Below are positions 34,786 to 45,800 of a stretch of 64,000 nt of DNA, one piece after another. Below the pieces are notes generated by a model, which was not told the DNA's origin, did not search any database, and saw only the letters and a program-made list of their open reading frames with translations. The number at the start of each line of letters is the position of its first letter. Position 1 is the first letter of the stretch. Made by a program: the position numbers and the translations under genes. The DNA is from Cerioporus squamosus (taxonomy: Eukaryota; Basidiomycota; Agaricomycetes; Polyporales; Polyporaceae), in the NCBI GenBank assembly GCA_022592435.1, contig JABYQS010000091.1:94126-158125 (forward strand). Direction: 5' to 3'.

Positions 34786-37700
34786 ATGGGTCTTTACTCT
34801 TCATGCTGCCGATATGACACCGCCGACGACCACGAGCCCCTCCTGGTGCAGGACAGACGCATACCATCATATACCAGCGACCCCCTGCCGCACCCGAGGA
34901 ATTATCTGGACAAGCTTGCAGATGTGGTGGCCGCGTTGCACGCTGGCAAGCTGCCGTCGCAGGGACAGGTCAACCGAGCCTTGAGACACGCACTAGCATC
35001 GGACTTGCTTCATCCGCACTCGAGGCAAGCAGATAGCCGGCCAGGAGGAGCTGAGGAAGAAGAGCTCAACGAGGTTGGAAAGGAAGTCTTGGACGGCGTG
35101 AAGGATGCTTTACAGGCGTTGTTGGAGTTTGGGACCGAGAAGAATGGTGAGTCGTATCGAGCAAACCATTCGGTACGTCTCCTTACGATAGGCTGCAAGA
35201 TGACGACAGACTTCAAGATCTAGTCTATCAGCTGCGACGAACTACATCCGCACCCGTGCATGCGGATGTGGCAGTTCGAGCTACGCAACCCGGGAAGCTC
35301 GACGTCGACACGATCGGTAAGCAGTGGTGTATATTTGTCTGGGAACGCACGTCGACGTTGTACATCGTTTTGTATACGCAGCTGGAGAGCTTCCCTCTCA
35401 AGGAGAGGTGACTTCGGATGCAGCTGCACTACTCCGATCCGCATATACCCTCGTCTATGTCCTCGCCACATCTGCCGCTTTCCGCCTCATCCTCTCCGAT
35501 GTCCTGCTTGTCGCGCGGGAAACAGTCGCGGACGTTGCAGCTCGCGTCGAAGTTGTCGCGGCGACGGTTCAGAAGGCCGCTGAGGACGTTGAGGAGACTG
35601 TCCGTCCAGGCAAAGGTACCATCGAAGATATCAAGGGCAAAGCTGCGGAAGCGGGCGAGAAGATGACTGAAGAACTCACCGGAGACGGCACCGTAAGCCA
35701 GCAGATTGACGAGTTGCGCGAGCGGATACAACACCAGAGCCCTGATGAGCTCAAGGCGGCAGTCATCCGTCGCCTGCAAGAGGCGAGTTGCAATCATCTG
35801 CGGAGCTGCTAGTACTCATTCTTTTCAGGCAATCGCACGGGCGCACAGTCAGCCGTCCTTCCAATGTGCACTTCGTACCATCCTCACCATCTCCCGCAAG
35901 TACGCCGCCAAAGTCCGAGTTGCGGCTTCCGTCGCGTCCAGTGCAGAGGCGCCTTCGATCAAGGTGACGCCCCTCGTGTGGGCCGACCCATCCCTATCCC
36001 GCGCCCTCGTTGATCTCAAGGTGTTACTCGAGCGCGCCGCCTCCGGGTATTCGCTCGATCCTCTCCTCGAGGCGCTCCAAGCCGTCGTGCTCGACATTGT
36101 GACTGCACCCACCGATGCACTTTCCGAGAGTCCGAACAAGACGGCGATGCGTGAGTGGCTCTCTGCACTAGGAGACTGGCTCGATCGTGCGCTTGACGAT
36201 CCCAGCTTCGCATCCTCGAAGATCGGACAAGTGCGGGTCGAGTTCCTGTACGACGAAGCGCGGCGGATCGTCGACCGGTCGTTCTCGGACCCCGATTCGC
36301 AGTGGATTCAACACATTCGTACGCTCATCGGCGAGGTCGATGCATTCGCGGTTGCGTTGCAAAAGGACCGGACGACGCAGAAGCTCGTCGGCGCGCTGTC
36401 CAAGCTGGCCATCTCATTCAAGGATGTGGCCACGACGGCGTTGTGGACGGCACCGAAGATTGTCCGCAATCGCACAGAACGTGCCAAGCGGGATGCTGCG
36501 AGGAACTTCGTGCTTTGGCTTCTCCCCCGCATCCTACGAGCCGCCAGTGCGATCCCGATGCCTCGCGTGGAGTTCGTGAACAACACGGTTGAGGCTGCAG
36601 TTGACGCGCTGCTGCTCACTGCGCCCCGGGGCGGGTCAAGAGGCGAGACGTTAGGCGTACAGGCTTCACTCGTCCCTGATCGGATACGGGTGGAGAGCTG
36701 GAACGAGGTTGTGGTTGAGGTGGACAACACCGTGATGGACGATTATGCCACGCAGCGGAGTTCGAGCTCTCTCATGACGCTCTTCGCTGGGACGAGCCGC
36801 TCTACTGAAAACACACATGAACCGGAGCATCCAAGGACACACAGGACGCAGACGGAGACGAGGACACGGACGCGAGCACGCATACACGTCGAGGGCATGC
36901 GCGTTTCTGCTCATGACGTCGCGTACTACGTCTTGTACAAGGGTGCACGGTGCTGTGGGATGCCTTTGCCATGCACGTCATACGAAGACGAGGGGCTCAT
37001 CAGCGTCGACGTTGGCGAGCTCTCCCCTCATTCACACCCGGCGTCAGCAGCAGGCTCCGGACTGAACTTTGACATCGAGCTCGAGTTCGACTCCGCCTCC
37101 TCCTCTCGCCGGGACCGCGGCTGGCTGTCATATCTCACTGGAGACTCGCTCACGGACGATCGCCCCGCCGACTCGAAGGACGTCGCAGAGTCGCCTCCAC
37201 GACCACTGTTCAAAGTGACGGACGTGCGCGTGGACGTCCCGGGCCTGCACATCTCGCTCACGCGGAGCAAGCACTGGCTGCTCAACGCGCTGCTCGTGCA
37301 GCCGCTCGCGGGGCCGTTGGCGCGTGCGGCGGTGGGCTGGGTGCTGCGTGGCCAGATCCGGGGTGCGTTGGAGGCGGCGGCGGACTTGGGAGGCCGGTTG
37401 CGGTCGAGGGCGCGCCGGAGGGCGGCAAGGGCTGGCACTGAGGGAGTGCGGGAAGGAAGAGATGGCGGCGTGGATGAACGCAGTGCGAGCGCGGAAGACT
37501 GGTGGAATGCGCTCCTTGAGGAGGTCGGCATGTCGAACCCTGGTGGTGGTGACGACGACGACGACGGAGAGGTCGACGAGGACTCGGATTCATGCCTATC
37601 GTCGGACGAGGATGCGGACGAGACGGAGCCGCTTGTCGAGACGCATACGCATGCGACTGTGCAGGGCGTCGTGCGCACGACGGTGACCCAGGCTTCGCCC

Positions 37701-38026
37701 TCCGCCGAGCCGGAAGAGAGCGTGCTCGCTGTCGGGGTCGGGGCGCAGGTCTTGCCCGGAAAGGTGGGCCGTATGGCGCTGAGGCCCCGGAGGTGCTCGA
37801 AGACGGGGTGGAGGGCGCGAAGGTGCGCGCTACGGAGGAGGCGCGAGACGCGGTTGCGGACGTCGTGCGGGCGGAGGCGGGCGCGGAGGAGGGGGTGAGG
37901 GAGGCCGTGGGGAAGGCGGTGCGGGTGAGGGAGGCGGTAGATGGTGCACGGGGCAGGGGAGAGGTGAGGGAGAGGGTTGAGAGGCGGCGGAGGGGGTGGA
38001 GGAGCGCTGCGTTTGATCTGTGGTAG
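34786..38026 (+). CDS. HAM1-like protein (hyphal-anastomosis-type, N- and C-terminal HAM1 domains)
   Basis: Large protein matching the pattern of fungal HAM1-like proteins, a family linked by name to hyphal anastomosis and thought to have a lipid-binding (TULIP-like) fold; the function here is inference. Exons 34786-35146, 35200-35316, 35382-35782 and 35829-38026, about 1025 residues. The N-terminus (MGLYSSCCRYD) is Cys-rich. LDKLADVVAALHAGKLPSQG and its echo AGELPSQGEVTSDAAALLRS precede long amphipathic helices. The middle carries IKVTPLVWADPSL and IPMPRVEFVNN, and the C-terminal domain spans VEGMRVSAHDVAYYVLYK to VRVDVPGLHISL. A D/E-rich linker leads to an Ala/Glu/Arg coiled coil ending GWRSAAFDLW. 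Intron 3 (35783-35828, 46 nt) uses a GC donor, and intron 1 uses an AAG acceptor. Near 37760 (CCCGGAAAGG) the frame must lose one base to reach the coiled-coil end; otherwise the protein switches to an Arg-rich tail and stops at about 37898. Confidence 0.8.
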
Positions 38027-38419
38027 GGGCAGGGTAGTCGGAGGCCTTGTGAGTACCTGCATGACGTTCCAGTCGTCCGTTACCAACTGGCTGACTCTGG
38101 TGCATGTAGGACTCCCACTCGGACTCGGACTCGGACTCGGACTTGGACTCGGAGGGATGGCGGAAGAGCTTGACGAGGAAGGCCACTCACGCTCGAGACA
38201 ATGTTGAATTCGGTATCATTCATCGATACATACCGTACACCGCTCTCTGCGAGTGTGGATAATATACGGCATTCGGACAGCTCAGCGACAAATTCAGGCT
38301 TCAAGCGGAGGATTTTCCCGGGCGTGAACGGGCTTAGCAGCATGAAGAAGGGGATGGGACGGACCTGCATGCGTCACGTAGGACGAGGGACATCCACCTT
38401 GATGAGCGAAAGTTGAAAG
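38027..38419. other. Intergenic region 3' of the HAM1-like gene
   Basis: About 390 bp holding a hexanucleotide tandem repeat. On the minus strand a short frame (about 38370-38205) encodes KILRLKPEFVAELSECRILS, which has a protein-like look but no start, splice structure or family I can name. Confidence 0.4.
38118..38153 (+). repeat. Hexanucleotide tandem repeat (CTCGGA)n
   Basis: Six near-perfect copies of CTCGGA, one with a C-to-T change (CTTGGA). Non-coding position. Confidence 0.85.
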
Positions 38420-39283
38420 TTGCTGAGCACCGTGCCAGGGTCTCTCGTGGCCATGCTGTGCACAACGAAGCCCGAGTCGGACCATAGCGAGGGTTCTCCA
38501 CGCAAGTCTCTTCGCAAGTTGCACATAACCATCCTGGGTCACGGCACGCAGGGACATGTATCCGGATATCACGTCGTGCTACCACCGGAGCTCCTCGAGC
38601 GGTTGTCCGGTGGACCCCAGTTGTTACGCCAAAGTCCAGTCTCCATACCCCTCACCAGCGGGCTAGACCAGGGAGATCCACATCCGATTCTTCAACCAGT
38701 TGTAGATGGTTCATGTATCCCGAGCGACAATTACGGGTTTCAACTGCAGCACAGACAGGTACTGGAAAACTTGGGTTATACAGTTGTAACTAATGGCTTC
38801 CGAGCTCCCTCCCCCTCCTCCCTTTCTACTCGCACGACGACACCCTCGCCTCCAAATCGCTCCACGCTTGGATCATGTTTCGTGCAACTATCGAAGGACG
38901 CATTTTCCGTACAAGTCAGGCTTGACTTCTTTCAAGTTGAACGACCGCAAGAAGCCGAACGACTCCAAGTCGGGAGCCGCATTGCCCTCAAGGTGGATGT
39001 TGGGACAAACCTGATTGACAACTCGGCCGAGTCATTGGCGCCATCGAAACCAGAGATCTATGATTCCTACATTGTCATGGAAGGCTCCTTCCCTTTGCGC
39101 CCCAGGAAGAGGAACATGATGCGAGACATCTCTGTGCCCTTCCGGGGTACTTCAGGACCTACCGTCACCCTACGCGTCCAAGTCTCCTATCACTCCCAGC
39201 TCCATATATGGCTCCTGTATGTGGACATCCTTGGGGTCGGAGCTGCACGACGTAGCTTGAGCACGCCCACTGATGATACTTAG
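38420..39283 (+). CDS. Possible single-exon hypothetical protein (287 residues)
   Basis: An intronless open frame with mixed, protein-like composition: a Ser/Pro/Thr-rich middle (APSPSSLSTRTTTPSPP) and a hydrophobic, beta-rich end (SQLHIWLLYVDILGVG). No domain, signal peptide or family is recognised, and the lack of introns is unusual for this contig. It may be a chance frame or a lineage-specific gene. Confidence 0.25.
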   Translation: MLSTVPGSLVAMLCTTKPESDHSEGSPRKSLRKLHITILGHGTQGHVSGYHVVLPPELLERLSGGPQLLRQSPVSIPLTSGLDQGDPHPILQPVVDGSCIPSDNYGFQLQHRQVLENLGYTVVTNGFRAPSPSSLSTRTTTPSPPNRSTLGSCFVQLSKDAFSVQVRLDFFQVERPQEAERLQVGSRIALKVDVGTNLIDNSAESLAPSKPEIYDSYIVMEGSFPLRPRKRNMMRDISVPFRGTSGPTVTLRVQVSYHSQLHIWLLYVDILGVGAARRSLSTPTDDT

Positions 39284-40306
39284 GCCCGATGAATCCCGCG
39301 TTGTGCCCCGTGATGTACGTACACTACTACGTAGCACGTATGGCTCCTGCCGGCGGTTGCGCGACAGACAGATCGTCCTGACCCGACTCGCAGTTGAACG
39401 CACGAATGGAGCCGCGTGCGCGCGATATGTGAAAGGATGCGCGATGCCTTGCAATGGTCCGACCCGGCTTCGATTCTCTGGACTGATTGGGTTGGAACGA
39501 TCCGTCCTCGAGACACAGGCTAAGATACGCTGTAGCCGTCGTGGCGGCTTGGCCGTACAGAAGCTGGCCCGAGTATACGCCGGCATGGTGCACCGCACGC
39601 GACATGTAGCAGAGGACGAGGATTAGGCAGCTCAGGGTCGACTGACTATGAATCAGGACCGGTAACGACGTACTGTGTCGCCCGAGACGACGCAGGACTC
39701 GGAGACCGTCCGATGAATTTGTCGCGATGAGCCGAGGTCGTCCTGGTCAGGCGACACGATGAGCAGGAGTGACGAGGGGAGAGATATCGTTGCGTGGCAG
39801 TGACGACCCGGATGTAGTAGTCAGGCGAGGACGAATTCGATGCAGCGCGAGGACGACTTCGACGCCACGCGAGAAGCGGCTTTTGGACGGGGCGAGGAGC
39901 CTTGGGAAATCGACAGTCGCCAGTACGAAGCAGCCGACCGTCAAGGCATCCTGAGGTCACATTTTGTCGGTGGGGTGCGAGAGCGACACGACGAGTCGGC
40001 AACGTCTTGCGGTTGCAATGTCGGGGCCATGACACGGATGTTCGGGACCGGGGGGTGGCTGAGGTCTGGAATGGAGCACTTAGTGCACGAATAAAGACAT
40101 CTGCGGCGTGACACAACTGACGCGAGGAGTCTTCGAGCTTTCGAACTTGAAGCAAGTCCGGACGCGACAGGACTGCGTCCACAACGACTGCCATTGGTGA
40201 GTTCGTGCGAGGACATACGGATCCAGCTTTGGCGGCGTGTACTCATATATGCGACCTGCTCATATGTTGGGAAGTAGAAACGAGGCAAGACTTGCGCCCG
40301 ATGCAT

Positions 40307-40356
40307 GACTGCTCGATGCATGTCTGCACGAATGGAGGCGGAGTGCGCTAGGGCAG
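40307..40356 (+). repeat. Degenerate module 1, first copy
   Basis: Core GCACGAATGGAGGCGGAGTG with a GACTGCTCGATGC prefix. It recurs at 41603-41657 with one small insertion and a few changes, and its second half recurs near 40800-40822 (ATGGAGGCGCAGTGCGCCAG). Confidence 0.65.
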
Positions 40357-40737
40357 GACCTGGTGTCGAGCCGTCGCAGCATCTTCAGATTGCAAATTGC
40401 ATGAGGGCTTCGGCATGCAATATAACGCAAACTCGGACGACGGGGTGTTTCTCGCCGCCCAGGGGCCAGTTGCATGAAGATCGACTGCTGCCGCATCGGC
40501 CGCGATGCCAGTGCGACACACGCGATGCCGCAGGAGGCGACAACCTGCAATATCGCGCTCAGAACGAGGTCCTGGTGGCGGCGCTGGAGGACTCGAGCGG
40601 TCGTCATCAGCGAGGAGCGCTCTCGGGAGAAGATCGACGCTGACCAGGCTTATCACGCTGACCGTGACCGTGCGCGTGCCGTCTCCCCCTCACTGCCCGT
40701 GACCACGATCATGTGTGGACTCGATAAAGGAGGACCG

Positions 40738-40798
40738 GCACACAGCGTCCGGGGGCGTAGTATCGGCAGTACAAGTGCACGGACGTCCTGTGGCGCGC
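40738..40798 (+). repeat. Degenerate module 2, first copy
   Basis: GCACACAGCGTCCG, GTAGTAT, GCAGTAC and GGACGTCC occur in order. The same order is found at 41261-41322. Confidence 0.6.
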
Positions 40799-41260
40799 AT
40801 GGATGGAGGCGCAGTGCGCCAGAGCTATATATCAAGGAGGCGCAATAGCTTGTCGGCGCAAGGAAATCCCCGTAAGTTACGAAGCAAGTGCTCACCGGCC
40901 CACACGCAGCGCGTTCCGTCACCCATGCTGCGGTCGTAGGGCGCCCGACCGTGTAGCTTGAGGCGAGACTCCTTCGATGAATCATGATTCGTGAACACTC
41001 GTGCGGCGTGCGAGGCCTAGGTGGGTTATGATGAACACGCACAGGCAGGAGATGCTCTCCGGACGCCGAGACGGACTGGGAGGAACGGTGGGTCGGTTCG
41101 TTCAGCTGCCGCGCCGCTGAGCACGTTCAATGATGGACGCGCTCGAGAAACGGGCGCAGGCGACCATGACCAGGCCCATCGGAACCGACAGTGAGGGTGC
41201 AAGCGCAACTTGAAGTCTGCTCGTGCTGTCGCCGCCTCACCGTGCACCCCACCAGTACTG

Positions 41261-41322
41261 GCACACAGCGTCCGCGGGCGTGGTATGTGCAGTACTACTG
41301 GTGCGCGGACGTCCCGAGGCGC
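41261..41322 (+). repeat. Degenerate module 2, second copy
   Basis: GCACACAGCGTCCG, GTGGTAT, GCAGTAC and GGACGTCC in the same order and spacing as at 40738-40798, with point differences. Confidence 0.6.
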
Positions 41323-41414
41323 GAGGGTGCGACGTTATGTGCATGCGGAGGAGTCTGTATGTCAGAACGCGAACTGAGAGCGTGACCTGGAACGTACCCG
41401 GCGACTACTTCGTT

Positions 41415-41435
41415 GGGGGGGGGGGGGGGGGGGGG
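41415..41435 (+). repeat. G21 homopolymer
   Basis: Twenty-one consecutive G in a non-coding stretch of otherwise mixed sequence. It may be a true poly-G tract, able to form quadruplex structure, or an assembly length artefact. Confidence 0.9.
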
Positions 41436-41602
41436 TCATGCGGTGGCTCGTGTGGACGTATGCGTGCTCAGCTGGAGTCTGGACTCACGATTCACGAAGG
41501 GACAGCAATTCACGATTCGACGCGGCGCGTTTGAGGCACTGGCTGCGCCAGCGGGCGCGGTTCCGAGGCCTACCCATGGCCGTGCTTACATGTTGACGGC
41601 AC

Positions 41603-41657
41603 GACTGCTCGATGCGCACACGTCTGCACGAATGGAGGCGGAGTGCGCCAGGGCGAG
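41603..41657 (+). repeat. Degenerate module 1, second copy
   Basis: Same order as the copy at 40307-40356: GACTGCTCGATGC, then TCTGCACGAATGGAGGCGGA, then GTGCGCCAGGGC. Confidence 0.65.
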
Positions 41658-41979
41658 AAAGGAGGCGCAACGGGTTGCGGCTTGAAGGAGGGCTTACTTA
41701 CTGAGGCAAAGCGTGTCTGCAACACGTGATCGTGTCTCCATGCGGGCTGGGACGCGTCCCACGGCGGCCGCGCGGAGCTCCGTCGAGGATCGATAGGGAG
41801 CACGCATGTTCTTCGGGTGCAGGACGAGATTCTTATCGAGGAGAGGATCAGCGCGTTCGGGGGTGAGTAAGCTGATGTTGCGTGTTGCTGACGGAGACGA
41901 GTACAGTACAGGATACAACTGCGAGCGATAATCATACACGATCGATTTGTGAATCGCGTTCCTCCGTGGGGTTTGCGGT

Positions 41980-42680
41980 TTACTGGGGCTTGAAGGAGCC
42001 GGGGAGGACTTCGATCCAGTACCTGTGCGTGCGCGTCAGCTCTGAACACCCGCCGGAAAGACATGCGGGTGGGGGGACGCACCCATCGGGGTCGAGGATG
42101 AAGGCGATGTGCTTCATCTTTCCGTCGGTGAGCTTCTTCTGGAACTTGACGCCGAGGCTCTCGAAGCGGGCGCAGGCGGCGTCGACGTCGTCGACGGTGA
42201 TGGCGATGTGGCCGAAGCCGCGGCCGGGGTCGGAGTTCCCGTTGGCGTAGCCGGCGAAGGCGGGGTCGGACTCGGTGCCGTGGTTGTGGGTGAGCTCGAG
42301 GATGCCCTCGCGCTGGAAGCGGTTCTCGGGGGTGGTGGGGGAGCCGTGGTCGAAGGCGAGGAAGTAGAGGGTGAAGGTTTCGAACTTGTTCTCGGCGACG
42401 AGGTCCATGCCGAGGATCTGCGGGCGTGTGAGGGGGCGCAGGAGAGGAAAAAGAGGGACGGACCTCTGTGTAGAACTTGAGGGACGCCTGGGGGTCCTTG
42501 ACACGAATCATCGTGTGGTTGAACTGCGCGGCGGTGAGTGCGGGCAAGCGAGGACGAGAGGATGCACACCTTGAAGCTCGCGGTCTCTGCGGTGCGCGGC
42601 ATGGCGGGCGGGTGGAAGCTGGCGAACGAGCGTGCGCGGGGAGGACGCAGGAGAGATCTGACCGATGCGAGTCGGAGCAT
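41980..42680 (-). CDS. GLO1: Glyoxalase I (lactoylglutathione lyase)
   Basis: Converts the methylglyoxal-glutathione hemithioacetal to S-lactoylglutathione. Minus-strand exons 42680-42570, 42523-42464, 42417-42083 and 42022-41980 give 182 residues. The core has [19 protein letters not shown] (zinc-site region), [16 protein letters not shown] (Glu ligand), [16 protein letters not shown] (His ligand) and LDPDGYWIEVLP (Glu ligand), a single-domain eukaryotic form. A second in-frame ATG at 42602 gives a 156-residue form starting [10 protein letters not shown]. The upstream ATG adds 26 residues rich in Arg and hydrophobics ([20 protein letters not shown]) that resemble a mitochondrial presequence, so dual cytosolic and mitochondrial targeting is possible. 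It is head-to-head with the next gene. The frame is intact. Confidence 0.93.
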
Positions 42681-42835
42681 GGCAGGCGACGGCATCGATG
42701 ACGCAACGCGACCGACATGGAGCGCGTGACGCAAACACGGACAAAGATCGCGCTCGCGGGCTGTTGAGCGCACCACGTGTCTGTGCGCGACTGTGGGCTG
42801 CTCTTATCGGGTTCTGTCTCTGTCCAGTGCGCGCG
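42681..42835. promoter_or_regulatory. Putative bidirectional promoter, glyoxalase I and winged-helix-like gene
   Basis: Only about 155 bp separate the two divergent start codons (233 bp if the shorter glyoxalase form is used), so both promoters and leaders must share this interval. No clear TATA box on either strand. Confidence 0.5.
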
Positions 42836-45800
42836 ATGATCCCGACGTGCTCCTCGCCGACGCCGCCTGCGCGCCCCTCGTCCGTCGCAAATCTGCCGTT
42901 CAAGTACCGCCGCAAGAGCTTCTCTGAGGACAACCCTGACTACTACCTCGTCCCGCCCTCCCCGTCTCTCTCCCCCTCTCGCTCCTTCTCCATGTCCTCC
43001 TCCCCTCCCTCCTCGCCCACTGCCCTCGCTACCTCGCCCGCCCGCCCCTCGCATCTGGACACCGCCGCGATCCACCCGCCGTCCAGTCCCACCCGCCCGT
43101 CCGCCTTCCACGGCTACGGCTATGCATACAGCTACTCTCGCGCTCATCACCATGATCTCATCTCAGCTGAACATCGCTACAAGCTCCCCACCGCTCGCCC
43201 CTCGCCATCGCGCGAGCGAGCCACATCCCACCGTACGTCCTCTCTTCTGCGCTTGCGTGAATTGTCTCCGCCTCCGACTGGCTTGCTCCCGGTCTGCAGG
43301 CCTCTCTCTCCGTCCAAACTTATCCCATCTCGCCCGCCTCATGTCTCCTCTATCCGGATGATCGGATCGGATCAGCCCATGACCGTGCCCCGCGCCGAGT
43401 TTACAGTACAGAGTCCTCCGTTTCCCGCGTCACAGCAGAGTTCATCGCGGACGCCCACCACAGACGCCCCGTCTTGTGCGAGCGTCGACGTTGATCCACA
43501 CTCGCGGCATCTGTTCCAGCTCGCACTCCGCCATGTCTCGGCGGCTCTGTCCGCCGTTATAACCCCCTTGATGCCCTGTGTCCGATTCCCTTTCCTCTCC
43601 CCTATCCGCCTGGCGTACACAGTACTGACCCCGCGCATGTTCCTCTCCCTCCATCCAGATGACGACGAAGACGACGACATCGAGGACTACGCGTTCGGCT
43701 TCGACCTCGACGATCTCCTCGCCGGATCGTCCCCCTCCCGCCGGATCTCCTTCAACACCTCGGACGAGCGCGACAAGCCCTTCGTCCGTGCCCCGCCCAA
43801 GCCTCGCGCGCACGCCCACGTCTCTCCAAGGGGCCCATCCACGTCCGAGTCGTCCGGATCCTCGCCGAGTCCTGAGCCAGCAGCAGCGGCCACCGGCCCC
43901 GGCACGGCAGATCTTCGCGCTCCAGACGTCCAGAGCGAGCGCACCCGTGCCTCGGCGCCACAGCTGCCCCCGCCGCCAGCCACTCGGACTCCGATCTGCG
44001 CACGGAGGGGAGGACGGGCGCGCTCGCCCTTCGCGCCTCGTGCAGCGGCAGACGCGGACGTGGACGACGCGCTGCCCCCGTCCTCGCCCATCGCGTCGTC
44101 CCCCCTTGGCTCGCCGTCCCGCCCGTCCCCGGCGCACGAGTCCGAGTCCGAGTCGCGCCCGCCCTCGTCGCCCATCCCGATCCCGCTCGCCGTCCCGAAC
44201 ACCCCGACCGCCCTCCGCGGGGACGCGGAGATGGACTTGGATGTAACGTATTCGGAGGAGGTGTTCGCGTCGCCGCCGTCGCCGACGCTGGACGCGCTGC
44301 GGATCACGTCGAGGGTCGCTCTGCGCGCGTTGCTGGACCGTGCGCGTGGGAGTGATCGTGATCGTGATCTTGGCCTCCCGAGTGTCTCTGGTGGTCCCGC
44401 TGCATTGGAAACTGGCCCTGTCCGGGCTGGGGAGGACGGACTCGTGGTGGAAGAGGAGGAGGAGGACCGTGTGTGTGTGGAGGTGGAAATGCAGGTTGCG
44501 GAGGTTGAGGACAGGATCGACGTGGATGGTGATGTCACGCCTTTGGTGCTTGGCGAGGCTGATTGTGAGTGTGAGCAGCCCGCTGAGATGACAGAGGTGG
44601 TGATCACGGAGCGAGTGGCGGAGTTCGAGGTGCGTCGCGCGTTGGTCATCGGTTGTGCGCGGTGCTCATGCGGTCGATGTAGATCCTTGAACCGTCTCCC
44701 ATTCCCGATGTGGTTGATGCTCCGATCTCTGGCGCTATGTCTGTGGGGCCCGTCGAGAGGGAGATGACGGAGGTGTCGGTGGTCACGGAGGAAGGTGAAC
44801 TCGCGGATGTCGATATTCGGGTGAGTCGCGCATGGTGTGTGTTGTGCTCGGTGCTCATGCTGACATGTTTGATGTAGATGCAGATCCCCGAGCTTGCTGC
44901 TGCTTCTGGTTCTGTCTCTCGCGCGCATACGCCTTCGGTGCCCATCTCCCGTGCGCACACGCCCGCCGCACCTGTCTCTCGCGCACATACACCTGCCGCG
45001 CCGATCTCCCGCTCGCGTACACCCGCCGTGCCTGTCTCCCGCGCGTGTACACCCCCCTTCATGCCGATGGAGGACGCACCGTCGTCTCCGCTGTCCCCGG
45101 CACCGTCTTCGATTGGCGATGCGGACGTCGAGCTCGACGACGACGAGGACGTGCTTCCTCGTACCCCAATGGCCGGACCGAGCCGTGCGGTCTCGCCTGT
45201 GCGCGAGGAGCCGGTTCGCATGCCCCCGCGCAAGAAGGCCCGTCTCGACGATCATGGCCCCACGACTAAGCCGAAGAAAGTGAAGCGGTCTCGCACGCCG
45301 ACGTTCACGGATAGCGAGAGCGAGAGCGAGGCGGACGCGCCGCGTCTCGCTCCGGTGAAGACCAGAACCACGAAAAAGACGCAGCCTGTGCCTAGCGCCC
45401 CCACCACCGCGACGACGGTGATAACGAAAACGAAAACGAGGACGAGGACGAGGACGAAAACGCAAACGCAAACGCAAACGAAGGTGAAGAAGCGTCCGCG
45501 GACCGTGTTCTCGGACGAGGAGAGCGGCTCGGACGCTCCTGCCCCGTCTTCGTCTCGCGCTGCACCCGCGCCTGCCGCTCCGGTCCCTCCCCCCGCGACG
45601 ATGGCGACGACGAAGCGCAAGGAGAGGGCACGGCGCGAGAAGGAGAGAGAGAGGGAGAAGAAGGCGCGCGCGAGGGAGAGGGAGCCCGAGTCTGACCGGG
45701 ATGTGGAGAACACGCCTGTGAAGACGTCTGCGAGTGGGAAGGCGAAGGCGCCTGCAAGACCGAGGGCGAAGATGGGGCCGTCTGCGCCGAAGAGTGCGAC

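Larger units (their letters stand above)
39284..41979. other. 2.7 kb gene-poor region with degenerate dispersed repeats
   Basis: No gene recognised. The stretch contains diverged copies of two short modules and a long G homopolymer, listed separately. Many short ORFs on both strands change frame constantly. It looks like decayed repeat sequence. Confidence 0.5.

Noticed and set aside
41570..43153. Minus-strand open frame of about 527 codons overlapping glyoxalase I
   Set aside because: It reads the glyoxalase exons in a different frame (Arg/Pro/His-rich) and across all its introns; the glyoxalase frame has the catalytic motifs.
43233..43659. Continuous coding across 43233-43659 in the winged-helix-like gene
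   Set aside because: The frame is open, but it starts with a strong GTACGT donor, ends with a CAG acceptor before an acidic exon, and has odd composition; I treat it as probable intron sequence, with a small exon not excluded.
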